A DNA stretch of 34,591 nucleotides, from NCBI GenBank assembly GCA_013695355.1, contig JACDAQ010000011.1, forward strand, positions 1 through 34,591, given 5' to 3'. The stretch comes from Candidatus Protochlamydia sp. Lineage in GTDB: Bacteria > Chlamydiota > Chlamydiia > Chlamydiales > Parachlamydiaceae. The translations under genes and the position numbers were made by a program. Below the pieces are notes generated by a model that did no database searches, was not told where the DNA came from, and saw nothing but the letters and a program-made list of their open reading frames with translations. Positions within the stretch are counted from its first letter, which is position 1, and every line of letters starts with the position of its first letter. Shown piece by piece: positions 15,926 to 24,325 of the stretch.

Positions 15926-17974
15926 ATGAAAATAGATTTTTCTTATATTCCTCAGGCTTTTTACAGCATTAAAGAGAAAGCTTATGATTCCTTGACGTCA
16001 AAACAAAAACTTATTTCCATTGTCGCCTTTGCGGCGATTACTGGTTTGGCCCTCTACATAAAGGTCCTTTATTCCCGTCATAAAGAAAATCAAAGCCGTT
16101 TAAGGCTTCAAACCGAGGAGCGTGAAAGAGCCCAGGAGCAATTAAGAGCGGAAGAACTACGAATAGCGCGAAACCTGGCATTAGAACAGGAAAGGCAAAT
16201 TCAGCAAAAATTACAAAACGATAATAAACGTGAACTGCTTAGAATTATAGCGAGCGAAACGCTTGATCCTTTACTCGCTGAAACTAAATTCCAGGAGGCA
16301 TTCTCTTATGGAAAAGATATTCCACTTTTATCCTCCTACGCTTCTTTTTTAATGAAACAAAAAAAATGGGAAGAATTAGAGCTGCAGCTGGTAGAATTAA
16401 TGCAGCTAGGAGACAATTCTTTTAAGACTAAGGAAAAATACGCCAGGGCTTTGCTCAAGCAAAACAAGCCTCAAAAGGCCCTTAATTTTCTGGAAAAAGA
16501 GCTTTTATTTCAAACGAAGTTTTTTTATTCAAATTCCGTTTTGAGTAGGTTTTATATCAATATTCTATCCGAGCAGGGAGAAGATAGGGAAGTCGAATTG
16601 TTTATGGAAAATGGCTTTAAAAATAACACTGAAGCTTTTTTGAAAAATAATTTTCTGATCGATAGATACACCGATTTCTTATTATTCGAGCAGGACAATG
16701 AAGCGGATGCTTTATTAGTATTGAATAATGTACTACAGGCTAATCCTGAAGTGTTTTACTCGGTACCTGATTTATCCGAAAAATATGCTATTCTTTTGCT
16801 CTACTATCAAACTGATCCTGCGAAAGCAAATGAGTTTCTTTCAAAAGCTATTAATAAGAACCCCTATAACCTTTCTTTGATCATGGCTCATACCGAAGCT
16901 CTGATCCAATTAAACAAGCCTTATGAAGAAATTATAGTAGGTTTAGAATCAGTTATGCCTAAATTGATGGATGGCACGCTGGAATGTTGTGATTTTGAAA
17001 ATATTGCCTTGCTTGCAAAGTATATTGAAGTGCAGCGTCAATTTGGCCTGCCACAAAATGGACAGTATGCACTGCTGAATCAAATCATTAGTGAAAAATC
17101 AAATTCTCCTGAGCTAACAGAAGAAAAAACTTGGTTGGGGATAGGGTTGCGTGTTCTGGGGCATACAAGGGATTCTCTTCAATTTCTAAAAGATGCAGCT
17201 AACGCTGTACCTGCTAATAGAATTGCTCAAACAGAATTGAAAACTACACTAAAAGAAGCAGAGGCTGAACATAAAGCAGCTTTTCAAAAAGATAAAAATA
17301 ATGCAGGATCCTATTTTTCATTTTTACTCAACTATAAAGAAGAAAAAGAGGCGATTGATTTTTTTCAAGAATTTGGAGAAGCAGATGGTCAAATTACGCA
17401 ACAGTGTCTTGGTGCATTATTCCAATTAGAAAAATTTGAATTAATTTTTTCACTTTTAGAAAATCGATTAAACACTAATCAAGTTGAATTTATCAAAGCA
17501 AATCTTTACGGTCCTTTTGCAATTGTGAGCATTTATGAATGTAAGAAAAATCAGGAAAAAATATTGGAGCTTCTTTTAAATCCAAAGTGCGATGGATGGC
17601 ACGGTATGGATAAATATAAATTTATCATCGAAGCCTCATTGCAAATCAATCGACCTCACGAAGAAATTATTAAAAATCTTGGCATTGAAATGGTGGATTG
17701 GGCAAATAGTGTAGAATGTAAAGATGATGTAGATTTATTAGCGAAATATATCGATCTTCATTCGAAGTGCCGTAAATCTATTGATGCACCATTGAACGCA
17801 CTTAAAGAACTATTGAAGGAGATTCCAATAAGTTCCTACGAAAAGTATGCCCATTCTTGCGGGCATCGGGTAATCGGCGATTTGGGAAGAGCCCAGGCGT
17901 TATTACAAGAAGCTTACGCGGGGAATCCAAAGGATTATTTAATTAAATATGAGTATTTAGAATATTTTAAATAA
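15926..17974 (+). CDS. Membrane-anchored helical-repeat (TPR-like) protein
   Basis: The 682-residue protein has a short N-terminal region, one membrane helix (about residues 29-49, LISIVAFAAITGLALYIKVLY) and a charged coiled coil (about 52-105, rich in Glu/Arg/Gln). A long region of degenerate TPR-like helical pairs follows. Residues of about 331-430 (PYEEIIVGLE, DFENIALLAKYIEVQ) and 576-675 (PHEEIIKNLG, DDVDLLAKYIDLH) are homologous, an internal duplication of roughly 100 residues. TPR-like arrays usually mediate protein-protein contacts. A C-terminal domain in the cytosol, or outside the cell if secreted, cannot be decided. Its N terminus resembles that of the F-box proteins at 27-29 kb. 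The ribosome site is weak (AGGC). Confidence 0.75.
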   Translation: MKIDFSYIPQAFYSIKEKAYDSLTSKQKLISIVAFAAITGLALYIKVLYSRHKENQSRLRLQTEERERAQEQLRAEELRIARNLALEQERQIQQKLQNDNKRELLRIIASETLDPLLAETKFQEAFSYGKDIPLLSSYASFLMKQKKWEELELQLVELMQLGDNSFKTKEKYARALLKQNKPQKALNFLEKELLFQTKFFYSNSVLSRFYINILSEQGEDREVELFMENGFKNNTEAFLKNNFLIDRYTDFLLFEQDNEADALLVLNNVLQANPEVFYSVPDLSEKYAILLLYYQTDPAKANEFLSKAINKNPYNLSLIMAHTEALIQLNKPYEEIIVGLESVMPKLMDGTLECCDFENIALLAKYIEVQRQFGLPQNGQYALLNQIISEKSNSPELTEEKTWLGIGLRVLGHTRDSLQFLKDAANAVPANRIAQTELKTTLKEAEAEHKAAFQKDKNNAGSYFSFLLNYKEEKEAIDFFQEFGEADGQITQQCLGALFQLEKFELIFSLLENRLNTNQVEFIKANLYGPFAIVSIYECKKNQEKILELLLNPKCDGWHGMDKYKFIIEASLQINRPHEEIIKNLGIEMVDWANSVECKDDVDLLAKYIDLHSKCRKSIDAPLNALKELLKEIPISSYEKYAHSCGHRVIGDLGRAQALLQEAYAGNPKDYLIKYEYLEYFK

Positions 17975-18093
17975 AAACCACTTAGCGTAGAATTTTGAGG
18001 ATTCAAGTATTATTGAGTTAGATTCATAGATTGGCAAAAGGCCGGAAAGCTTCTAATCAGAATTAGGAATTACCTCTTTAGTCTACGTTTGCT

Positions 18094-18115
18094 TAGGCAG
18101 GCTTAAGCCTGCCTA
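18094..18115. terminator. Perfect 22-bp palindrome between convergent genes
   Basis: TAGGCAGGCTT-AAGCCTGCCTA is perfectly self-complementary and lies between the plus-strand gene ending at 17974 and minus-strand sppA ending at 18153. It probably acts as a bidirectional terminator. AGTCTACGTT occurs as a direct repeat on both sides (18080-18089 and 18135-18144), which may mark a repeat element. Confidence 0.6.
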
Positions 18116-18152
18116 TTGTTACAATCGCAGCTAAAGTCTACGTTAACTATAG

Positions 18153-19193
18153 CTATAATGGATAATATAAATAAAGAAACTGATTCTCGAGCATTAAATC
18201 CACCGAGGGAGAGATTGTAAGCTGATGCTTTATCTTTCCAGTCAGCAGCGGAGTTTCTGCCGAAAATAAACTATCCCACCATCCCTTGCTCTCTAATCTG
18301 ATCACCTGGTATTTTTCCCCTTCAATTCCTGCCTTTTCCACAAGTTGTTTTAAAGCGTCACTAAGCATAACATTGCTTACATCAATGAAACCATATTGAT
18401 GTGCTTCATCTGCTGGAAAAATTTTAGCTCCATAATCTTGTACCAATTTTTCTTTTGACATTTCGGGCCGATTGGTAGTGACAAGATTAACAAAGTGATC
18501 GTAATAATAATCAACAATTTGCTTGTAGTTTTCTTCTTCTCCAGGTTTCCATGGACGTAGTGGATTCAGTGCATCTTTGTCTTTACCTGCAGAGATAGTC
18601 AACGTTTCGACTCCCACTTTTCCCAATAATTCGGAAAAATTCATAAAGGTAGGAGCAATGACCCCGACGCTTCCAATTAGACTGACATCGCTCGAATAAA
18701 TTTTATCTGCCGCTAAAGCAATGTACATACCGCCAGAAGCGCATAGTCCGTCGACATAGGCATAAATGGGGACATTGTATTTTGCTTTATAATCTTTTAA
18801 TGCCTGGAAAATCCCATTGGCATCTGTGACTGTCCCGCCTGGTGTATTAATATAAAGTAAAACTGCTTTGACTCGGTTATCTTCATAATCTCCTTCCCTG
18901 GATTCGACTAAGAGCTGTCTAATCTTTTGAGTTGTCAGGGCATCGAGTCCAATAACACCTTCAATATCAATTTGAAGCACTACAGGCACTTTGCCAATAT
19001 GCACTTCCCGTTTCCCTTCGGCATCCGGTAAAATTTCTTCCGAGTGAACAGAAGTGAGACGGCTGGCTTTAGTTCCAGAAGATATTGATCCTAACAGAAT
19101 TGAGACAGCTAAAAAACCCAGGCAAATGCCAATAATTGAAAAAAATGCTATGGATAAGGCCCGCAGGGATGAATAAAAAATTGAATCGCGCAT
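18153..19193 (-). CDS. sppA: Signal peptide peptidase SppA / SohB-type S49 protease
   Basis: S49 serine proteases degrade cleaved signal peptides and membrane proteins at the inner membrane. An N-terminal membrane segment (about residues 12-35, ALSIAFFSIIGICLGFLAVSI) precedes the ClpP-like fold. The fold contains VLLYINTPGGTV, the nucleophile region GLCASGGMYIALAADKIY, then GSVGVI and SAGKDKDALNP with the catalytic Lys. Length (346) fits the short SppA class. I start at ATG 19193 because AGGAATATT precedes it; a TTG seven codons upstream is the alternative. In C. trachomatis the gene directly follows polA (CT494). Confidence 0.92.
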   Translation of the reverse strand: MRDSIFYSSLRALSIAFFSIIGICLGFLAVSILLGSISSGTKASRLTSVHSEEILPDAEGKREVHIGKVPVVLQIDIEGVIGLDALTTQKIRQLLVESREGDYEDNRVKAVLLYINTPGGTVTDANGIFQALKDYKAKYNVPIYAYVDGLCASGGMYIALAADKIYSSDVSLIGSVGVIAPTFMNFSELLGKVGVETLTISAGKDKDALNPLRPWKPGEEENYKQIVDYYYDHFVNLVTTNRPEMSKEKLVQDYGAKIFPADEAHQYGFIDVSNVMLSDALKQLVEKAGIEGEKYQVIRLESKGWWDSLFSAETPLLTGKIKHQLTISPSVDLMLENQFLYLYYPL

Positions 19194-19429
19194 AATATTC
19201 CTATGTTTAGTCAAAAGGTTAATTATAGAAGAATTGGGTGTTTAGAGAAAAGAAGAAACGACCTATTAAATTTCTTATGAATTTAAGCCAGAAAATATTA
19301 AACTCTTAACGCAAAGACATGAAGATATACGCAAAAGCAGATAGAATTACCAAATATTAACCTTTATTAAAAAAACCCTACCAGATCCTCATTTTTGCAT
19401 CAAATTTTGTAATTACTTATAAGGTGAAA

Positions 19430-21385
19430 ATGAAAAAAATAAGCTTCTTTTTTTTACAACTGCTTTTTCTAACCGGACTATTTGCCGGCGCAGGTCTCAG
19501 CTCTGCTGAACCCTCTACTCAATTGATCCCACGGCGCCTGCTGTTTGGAAATCCAGAAAAGGCCAGCCCCCGCCTCTCCCCAGACGGGAAGCAACTGGCA
19601 TTTCTCGCGCCTGACGAGAACAACGTATTAAATGTTTGGTTGCGTGAAGATAAAACCGTCCCCAAAGAAAAGCTAATTACCAAAGATAAAAAAAGAGGCA
19701 TTCGTAGTTTTCTTTGGCAGTATGATCTTGAGCATATCCTTTATTTGCAAGATAAGGAGGGGGATGAGAATTGGCATATTTATCAAACTCACATTGATAC
19801 AGGAACAACCAAGGACTTAACACCTTATGAGGGGGTCTGCGCTTCCATTCTTGACTATGATCATCGTTTTCCTAATCGAATGCTGATCCTCATGAATTTG
19901 CGAAATCCTGCCCTTTTTGACGTTTACACACTAAATTTAGATACAGGCAAAACTGATCTAGAAACGGAAAATGACCGAGAAGTTTTTGAATGGGTCGTCG
20001 ACAGAAATCTTGAAGTACGTATGGCCCTTTCCTATAATCAAGATGGGTCTACCCTGATCCGCATCCGAGAGAACAAGACCTCTCCCTGGAAAGAATTTAT
20101 GACTCTTGATCCCCATGAAACGGGAGGCTCGGTCGTTGGCTTCACACCAGATAATCGCTCCATTTATTTAATTTCAAGTGTAGACGGCGATACAGCCCGC
20201 TTGTTAGAGGTAGATGCAGCTACAGGCAAACGCAAATTGATCATTGAAGATAAACAATTTGATTTATCAACGGTGATGCTTGATCCAGTCGATCATCATT
20301 TAGAGGCTGTAGGTTTTGATAAAGAAAAATTTGAGTGGATTATTCTTGATTCTAAACTGAAAGGAGATTTTGATCATTTATCCGAAAAGTTAAAAGGATC
20401 ATTTAAAATTGCCAGCAAGGATATTGCTAATCAGCATTGGATCGTGGCCTCATTTTCCGATTTAAGGCCAATACATTATTATTCGTATCACAGGCAAACT
20501 AAAACCCTTACCTTTCTTTTTAGCACCCAACCTGAAATGGAGCGGTATGCCTTAAGTTCAATGGTCCCCGTCTCTTTTGCTGCACGAGATGGTATGAAGC
20601 TCTTCAGTTACCTAACACTCCCTGCAGGTCTACCTGGAAAGAAGCTGCCTTTAATTTTGCTTGTGCATGGAGGTCCTTGGGCCCGTGATTCCTGGGGGCT
20701 GAATTCTACGGTGCAATGGTTTGCTAACCGAGGCTATGCCGTTTTGCAAATAAATTTTAGAGGCTCGACAGGCTATGGTAAAAATTACTTGAACGCAGGA
20801 AATCGGCAGTGGGCAGATAAGATGCGGACAGATTTATTGGACGGAAAAGATTGGGCCGTTCAGAATGAGTTCGCCGATCCAAAAAAAGTGGCTATTTATG
20901 GAGGGAGTTATGGAGGCTATGCAACTCTCGCTGCGCTTGCATTCACACCGGATGAATTTTGCTGCGGAGTAGATATTGTTGGCCCTTCAAATATAACAAC
21001 TCTTTTGCAAACGATTCCTCCCTATTGGCTGCCATTAAAAGCTCAAACTGATCGTCGGTTAGGGGATTTGGAAAAGGATGCAGAGTTTTTGAGAGAAATT
21101 TCTCCTTTGCATAAAGCCCATTTAATAAAAAGGCCTCTATTAATTGCACAAGGAGCCAATGATCCCCGAGTAAAGCAAGCTGAGAGCGATCAAATAGTTC
21201 AGGCCATGCGCCAAAATCAGCTGCCGGTTGAATATTTATTATTTCCTGACGAGGGGCATGGGTTTGCACGGCCTGAAAACCGATTAAAATTTATGGCTGC
21301 TGCAGAAGCTTTTTTAACAAAATACCTGGATGGAAGAAACGAGCCTCCTTCACAGGATGAAAACTGGGAAAGTCTTAGGAAGTGA
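19430..21385 (+). CDS. Secreted S9-family peptidase (prolyl oligopeptidase type)
   Basis: A signal peptide (basic start, hydrophobic core FFFLQLLFLTGLFAGAG, likely cleavage after LSSA) sends the protein across the inner membrane. Residues of about 35-370 form a beta-propeller with repeated RLSPDGKQLAF- and FTPDNRSIYLI-type blades. The C-terminal alpha/beta hydrolase carries VHGGPWARDSWG, GGSYGGYA with Ser493, ANDPR with Asp578 and GHGF with His610, a complete triad. This fits acylaminoacyl/oligopeptidases that digest peptides. The start at ATG 19430 follows AAGGTG; GTG 19424 is a close alternative. Its stop overlaps the start of the reductase gene, so the two are coupled. Confidence 0.92.
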   Translation: MKKISFFFLQLLFLTGLFAGAGLSSAEPSTQLIPRRLLFGNPEKASPRLSPDGKQLAFLAPDENNVLNVWLREDKTVPKEKLITKDKKRGIRSFLWQYDLEHILYLQDKEGDENWHIYQTHIDTGTTKDLTPYEGVCASILDYDHRFPNRMLILMNLRNPALFDVYTLNLDTGKTDLETENDREVFEWVVDRNLEVRMALSYNQDGSTLIRIRENKTSPWKEFMTLDPHETGGSVVGFTPDNRSIYLISSVDGDTARLLEVDAATGKRKLIIEDKQFDLSTVMLDPVDHHLEAVGFDKEKFEWIILDSKLKGDFDHLSEKLKGSFKIASKDIANQHWIVASFSDLRPIHYYSYHRQTKTLTFLFSTQPEMERYALSSMVPVSFAARDGMKLFSYLTLPAGLPGKKLPLILLVHGGPWARDSWGLNSTVQWFANRGYAVLQINFRGSTGYGKNYLNAGNRQWADKMRTDLLDGKDWAVQNEFADPKKVAIYGGSYGGYATLAALAFTPDEFCCGVDIVGPSNITTLLQTIPPYWLPLKAQTDRRLGDLEKDAEFLREISPLHKAHLIKRPLLIAQGANDPRVKQAESDQIVQAMRQNQLPVEYLLFPDEGHGFARPENRLKFMAAAEAFLTKYLDGRNEPPSQDENWESLRK

Positions 21386-22527
21386 TATACAATAAAGAGA
21401 ATCCTTTTTTTGCATCGGTTAAAGACCGCTATCCATTGTCAAAGCCTGGTTCCCATAAGAATACCCTGCATTTGACCTTGGATTTGAGAGGTTCCGGACT
21501 AACTTATGAAGTGGGCGACAGCATTGGGATTTTTCCTGTGCATGATTACGAGCTTGTAAAAAAGACCTTGGCTGCAGCCAAAGCTACCGGACACGAGCTG
21601 GTTTTTTTAAAACAGACAGACTTTTTTTTCACCTTCGAAGAATTTCTGATCAAGAAAGGGAATATTACTGACGTCAGCCCAAAACTAGTCCGCGAAGTTT
21701 ATGCCCGTCAATCAAATGAAGAAAAAAAACACCAGCTCGAGGTATTATTAAATGAAGAAAATCGGGGATTATTAAAAGAGTATCTAGGCAGGCATGAGGT
21801 GTGGGACTTTTTAGAAAGCCACCCCGAAGTTAGTTTTGCTCCGCAAGAATTGGCCGATCTTCTGATGCCTCTTTTGCCCCGTTTTTATTCTATCTCTTCT
21901 GCTCAAAGCTGCGTTGGCGAAGAAGTTCATCTCACAATCGCCCCTTTGGAATATGAAGCTAACGGACATAAGCGAAGGGGGGTATGCACGCACTATTTAT
22001 GCGAGCTTTCAGAACTTCATAATCCCGTTGTCCCTGTTTTTATCCAGCCCTCACATGGATTTCGGCTTCCTAAAGAAGAAGATGCTTCTTTATTGATGAT
22101 AGGTCCAGGCACTGGCATTGCTCCTTTCAGAGCCTTCCTACAAGAAAGAGTATTATTCAATCGGTCCATTGGAAAGCATTGGCTTTTTTTTGGAGAATGG
22201 AATCGGGAATTCGATTTTTTTTATGAAGAGGAGTGGAGTTTTTTTCAGCAGCAAGGGCATTTGCAGCTCGATCTTGCTTTTTCAAGAGACCAGCAGAACA
22301 AGGTCTATGTACAACATAAAATGCTTGAGCAAGGAGAGGAGTTTTTTCGCTGGCTCGAAGAAGGGGCCTATTTATATGTGTGCGGAGATGCCCAAAAAAT
22401 GGCCAAGGATGTAGAAGCGGCTTTGCAAACAATCATCCAGGAATTTGGCAGACTGGGGGCTCAGGAAGCTCGCGATTACATTAAGAAGCTTCGGCAGCAA
22501 AAGCGCTATCTACGCGATGTCTATTAG
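21382..22527 (+). CDS. cysJ: CysJ-like FAD/NADPH reductase lacking a flavodoxin domain
   Basis: The 381-residue protein has the FAD- and NADP-binding domains of the sulfite reductase flavoprotein / cytochrome P450 reductase family. It begins at the FAD domain (YEVGDSIGIFPVHD), with RFYSISSA (FAD), GVCTHYL, GPGTGIAPFRAFLQER (NADPH pyrophosphate), WLFFGEWNREFDFFYE and YVCGDAQKMAKDVE. No FMN/flavodoxin domain precedes it, so electrons would have to pass to a separate partner. Chlamydiae lack a full assimilatory sulfate pathway as far as I recall, so the true acceptor is unknown. It starts with GTG overlapping the peptidase stop and is convergent with ispF, as are CT435/CT434. Confidence 0.88.
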   Translation: MIYNKENPFFASVKDRYPLSKPGSHKNTLHLTLDLRGSGLTYEVGDSIGIFPVHDYELVKKTLAAAKATGHELVFLKQTDFFFTFEEFLIKKGNITDVSPKLVREVYARQSNEEKKHQLEVLLNEENRGLLKEYLGRHEVWDFLESHPEVSFAPQELADLLMPLLPRFYSISSAQSCVGEEVHLTIAPLEYEANGHKRRGVCTHYLCELSELHNPVVPVFIQPSHGFRLPKEEDASLLMIGPGTGIAPFRAFLQERVLFNRSIGKHWLFFGEWNREFDFFYEEEWSFFQQQGHLQLDLAFSRDQQNKVYVQHKMLEQGEEFFRWLEEGAYLYVCGDAQKMAKDVEAALQTIIQEFGRLGAQEARDYIKKLRQQKRYLRDVY

Positions 22528-22569
22528 TTTATCATTAGCTCGTGATCTTTATGGTTTCTGAAGATCGAA

Positions 22570-23112
22570 TTAGATAGTTTGTGTTGTGACGATGGCAAAG
22601 GCTTGCACGCCATCTCCGCATCCAAAGTCGGTCAGCCCTTCGCCTGAAGTAGCTGTGATGCCGACTTGCGAGATATCCAACTGCATAACGCGTGCAATAT
22701 TTTCACGCATTTCAAGCAGGCGGGGTTTAAATTTGGGTTTTTCCCCTTCTATCGTCACTGCAACATGGGTAACGGTTTGATTCCCTAATGTTTTCATGGC
22801 TTCCATAAGGTAGGTCTCGCTGTCAGTAATTCCATCTTTCAAACATAGATCATCGGCAATGCCTCCCAGGATCAAAACATGAGTGAGTGATGTGATGGCA
22901 TTGCAAATTGCATGGAAAACAACGTCCCCATCTGAATTTGCATTGAAACCTGGCGCGTCATGAAATATGATCCCAGCCATGATGCAAAGTTTAGAAGAAT
23001 CGGAGGGAAGGAAACGGTGGCTGTCCTGCCCGATGCCTGTACGGATAGAAAATTCTTTCAATCTAATGCTCCAATTTTTTTTACCTGAATTTTGATTAAG
23101 ATATATTCTCAT
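22570..23112 (-). CDS. ispF: 2-C-methyl-D-erythritol 2,4-cyclodiphosphate synthase
   Basis: IspF makes the cyclic diphosphate in the MEP isoprenoid pathway. Metal-binding residues are visible as Asp30 and His32 (GQDSHRF) and His67 ([15 protein letters not shown]). [17 protein letters not shown] matches the C-terminal TTTEGLG...GEGI block. The loop that usually reads GDIGxHFPDTD is diverged here to [19 protein letters not shown]. At 180 residues it is longer than the usual about 158 because of an N-terminal extension. AAAGAGGTG lies just before the ATG. It is divergent from the ATP-grasp gene with 30 nt between starts. Confidence 0.93.
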   Translation of the reverse strand: MRIYLNQNSGKKNWSIRLKEFSIRTGIGQDSHRFLPSDSSKLCIMAGIIFHDAPGFNANSDGDVVFHAICNAITSLTHVLILGGIADDLCLKDGITDSETYLMEAMKTLGNQTVTHVAVTIEGEKPKFKPRLLEMRENIARVMQLDISQVGITATSGEGLTDFGCGDGVQAFAIVTTQTI

Positions 23113-23142
23113 AACACCTCTTTATAAGGAAATGAAATTCTA

Positions 23143-24243
23143 ATGAAGATTGTGCATATTGCAAATACGAATTTCGAACTTGAACTAAGGAACGGCCTCT
23201 CTAATGAAAATCTTGCAGACAGCTTGAAAAAAAGTCCTTTCGGCATGCAGCTTCAATTTTTGCCTCTTTTAACGGCCCCTTCAAATGACATAGTCGCTGT
23301 CAATGCTTTTCCCGAAGCAAAATTTTTAAAAGATCTTGAAAATTTGAACTGGCGTCAAAATCAAACTTTGCCTGAGCTAAAAAATTTATTTGAGATTGAC
23401 CCTTTTCAGGGAACTACCTGTGTTTCATGGGGTGCTTCCAGGCAAGTGCAGCAATGGGCTTCCGAAAGGGAAGTGACTTATTTTGGTCCAACCGACTGGG
23501 AGATGATCAAACGGATCAATAGTAAAGCCTTCAGCATGGAACTTGAGCCTTTAAAGGGAGCTGCATTAATTAGGAATGAAGTGGAATTTCTTGATTGGAT
23601 GGGACGAACTAAAAGTATGGGAGTACTGAAAACTTGTTTTGGATTGTCAGGGAAGGGGAATAGAGTGGTAGGTGAAGGTCTGAACCCTCAATTGCTCCCT
23701 TTTTGTCATAAAGAATGGAATGAAGGTTACCCCATCATCGCTGAACCATGGCTTGACAAGTGCTTTGATTTCAGTACTCAATGGATGATCCATCCCGATG
23801 GAAGGAAGGAGCTTTTAGGTGCGACAGTGTTTCAAAATGATCCTTCCGGTATCTATCAAGGTACATTAGCAGGACCGGCCCAAGATATTTTTGGTCCTTA
23901 TCACGATTTTTTAGAGGAACACATTGAACATGTGCAAGTTGCCTTAAACATTATTTCAAATGTAGGATTTTTCGGGCATTTAGGAGTGGATGCATTGCTT
24001 TACAGGCGACAGGGGGACCAAAAGGTCCTTCTGCATCCCATCGTAGAGATAAATGCCCGCCAAACAATGTCCTTAGTGGCGCTCCAGGTCCAGCATCGCT
24101 GGTTCCCTGATCAGCCGATCCGGTTAAGCCTGGAGACTCTCAATCGGCCCGGAATTTCCCTTTTGCCTTTAAAAATCCCCTCTATTAGCGGAGGGAAGGT
24201 GGTCTCCTTTAAAAGAAAGTTGGTACTTTCTTTCGAAATATGA
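23143..24243 (+). CDS. ATP-grasp superfamily protein of unknown substrate
   Basis: Residues of about 165-310 have ATP-grasp features: GVLKTCFGLSGKGNRVV (ATP-binding Lys and glycine-rich loop), IIAEPWLDKCFDFSTQW (hinge region) and PIVEINARQTMS (Mg-binding E-x-N-x-R). FFGHLGVDALLY fits the core beta strand. The N-terminal about 120 residues (ANTNFELEL, NAFPEAKFL) form a separate pre-ATP-grasp domain. Such enzymes join a carboxylate to an amine or thiol; the substrate cannot be read from sequence. The gene is 366 residues, stands before murA in the same direction with 82 nt between, and has AAGGAAATG near its start. Confidence 0.8.
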   Translation: MKIVHIANTNFELELRNGLSNENLADSLKKSPFGMQLQFLPLLTAPSNDIVAVNAFPEAKFLKDLENLNWRQNQTLPELKNLFEIDPFQGTTCVSWGASRQVQQWASEREVTYFGPTDWEMIKRINSKAFSMELEPLKGAALIRNEVEFLDWMGRTKSMGVLKTCFGLSGKGNRVVGEGLNPQLLPFCHKEWNEGYPIIAEPWLDKCFDFSTQWMIHPDGRKELLGATVFQNDPSGIYQGTLAGPAQDIFGPYHDFLEEHIEHVQVALNIISNVGFFGHLGVDALLYRRQGDQKVLLHPIVEINARQTMSLVALQVQHRWFPDQPIRLSLETLNRPGISLLPLKIPSISGGKVVSFKRKLVLSFEI

Positions 24244-24325
24244 ATAATTTTACCAAAAAAAATCCTATCTCTTATACACTCGCGCTTTTATTAAAGATAA
24301 CGCTTAATAGGTATGGGTGAACGAC

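Noticed and set aside
19303-19345. CGCAAAGACATGAAGATATACGC, resembling a common genomic repeat
   Set aside because: Only one partial copy is visible and no palindrome, so a repeat call is not supported here.
22544-22566. GATCTT/AAGATC inverted repeat between cysJ and ispF
   Set aside because: Only 6 bp with an 11-nt loop and no T-run; too weak to call a terminator.
24212-24233. AAAGAAAGT-TGGT-ACTTTCTTT hairpin near the end of the ATP-grasp gene
   Set aside because: It lies inside the coding region, is AT-rich and has no U-run after it; a terminator cannot be supported.
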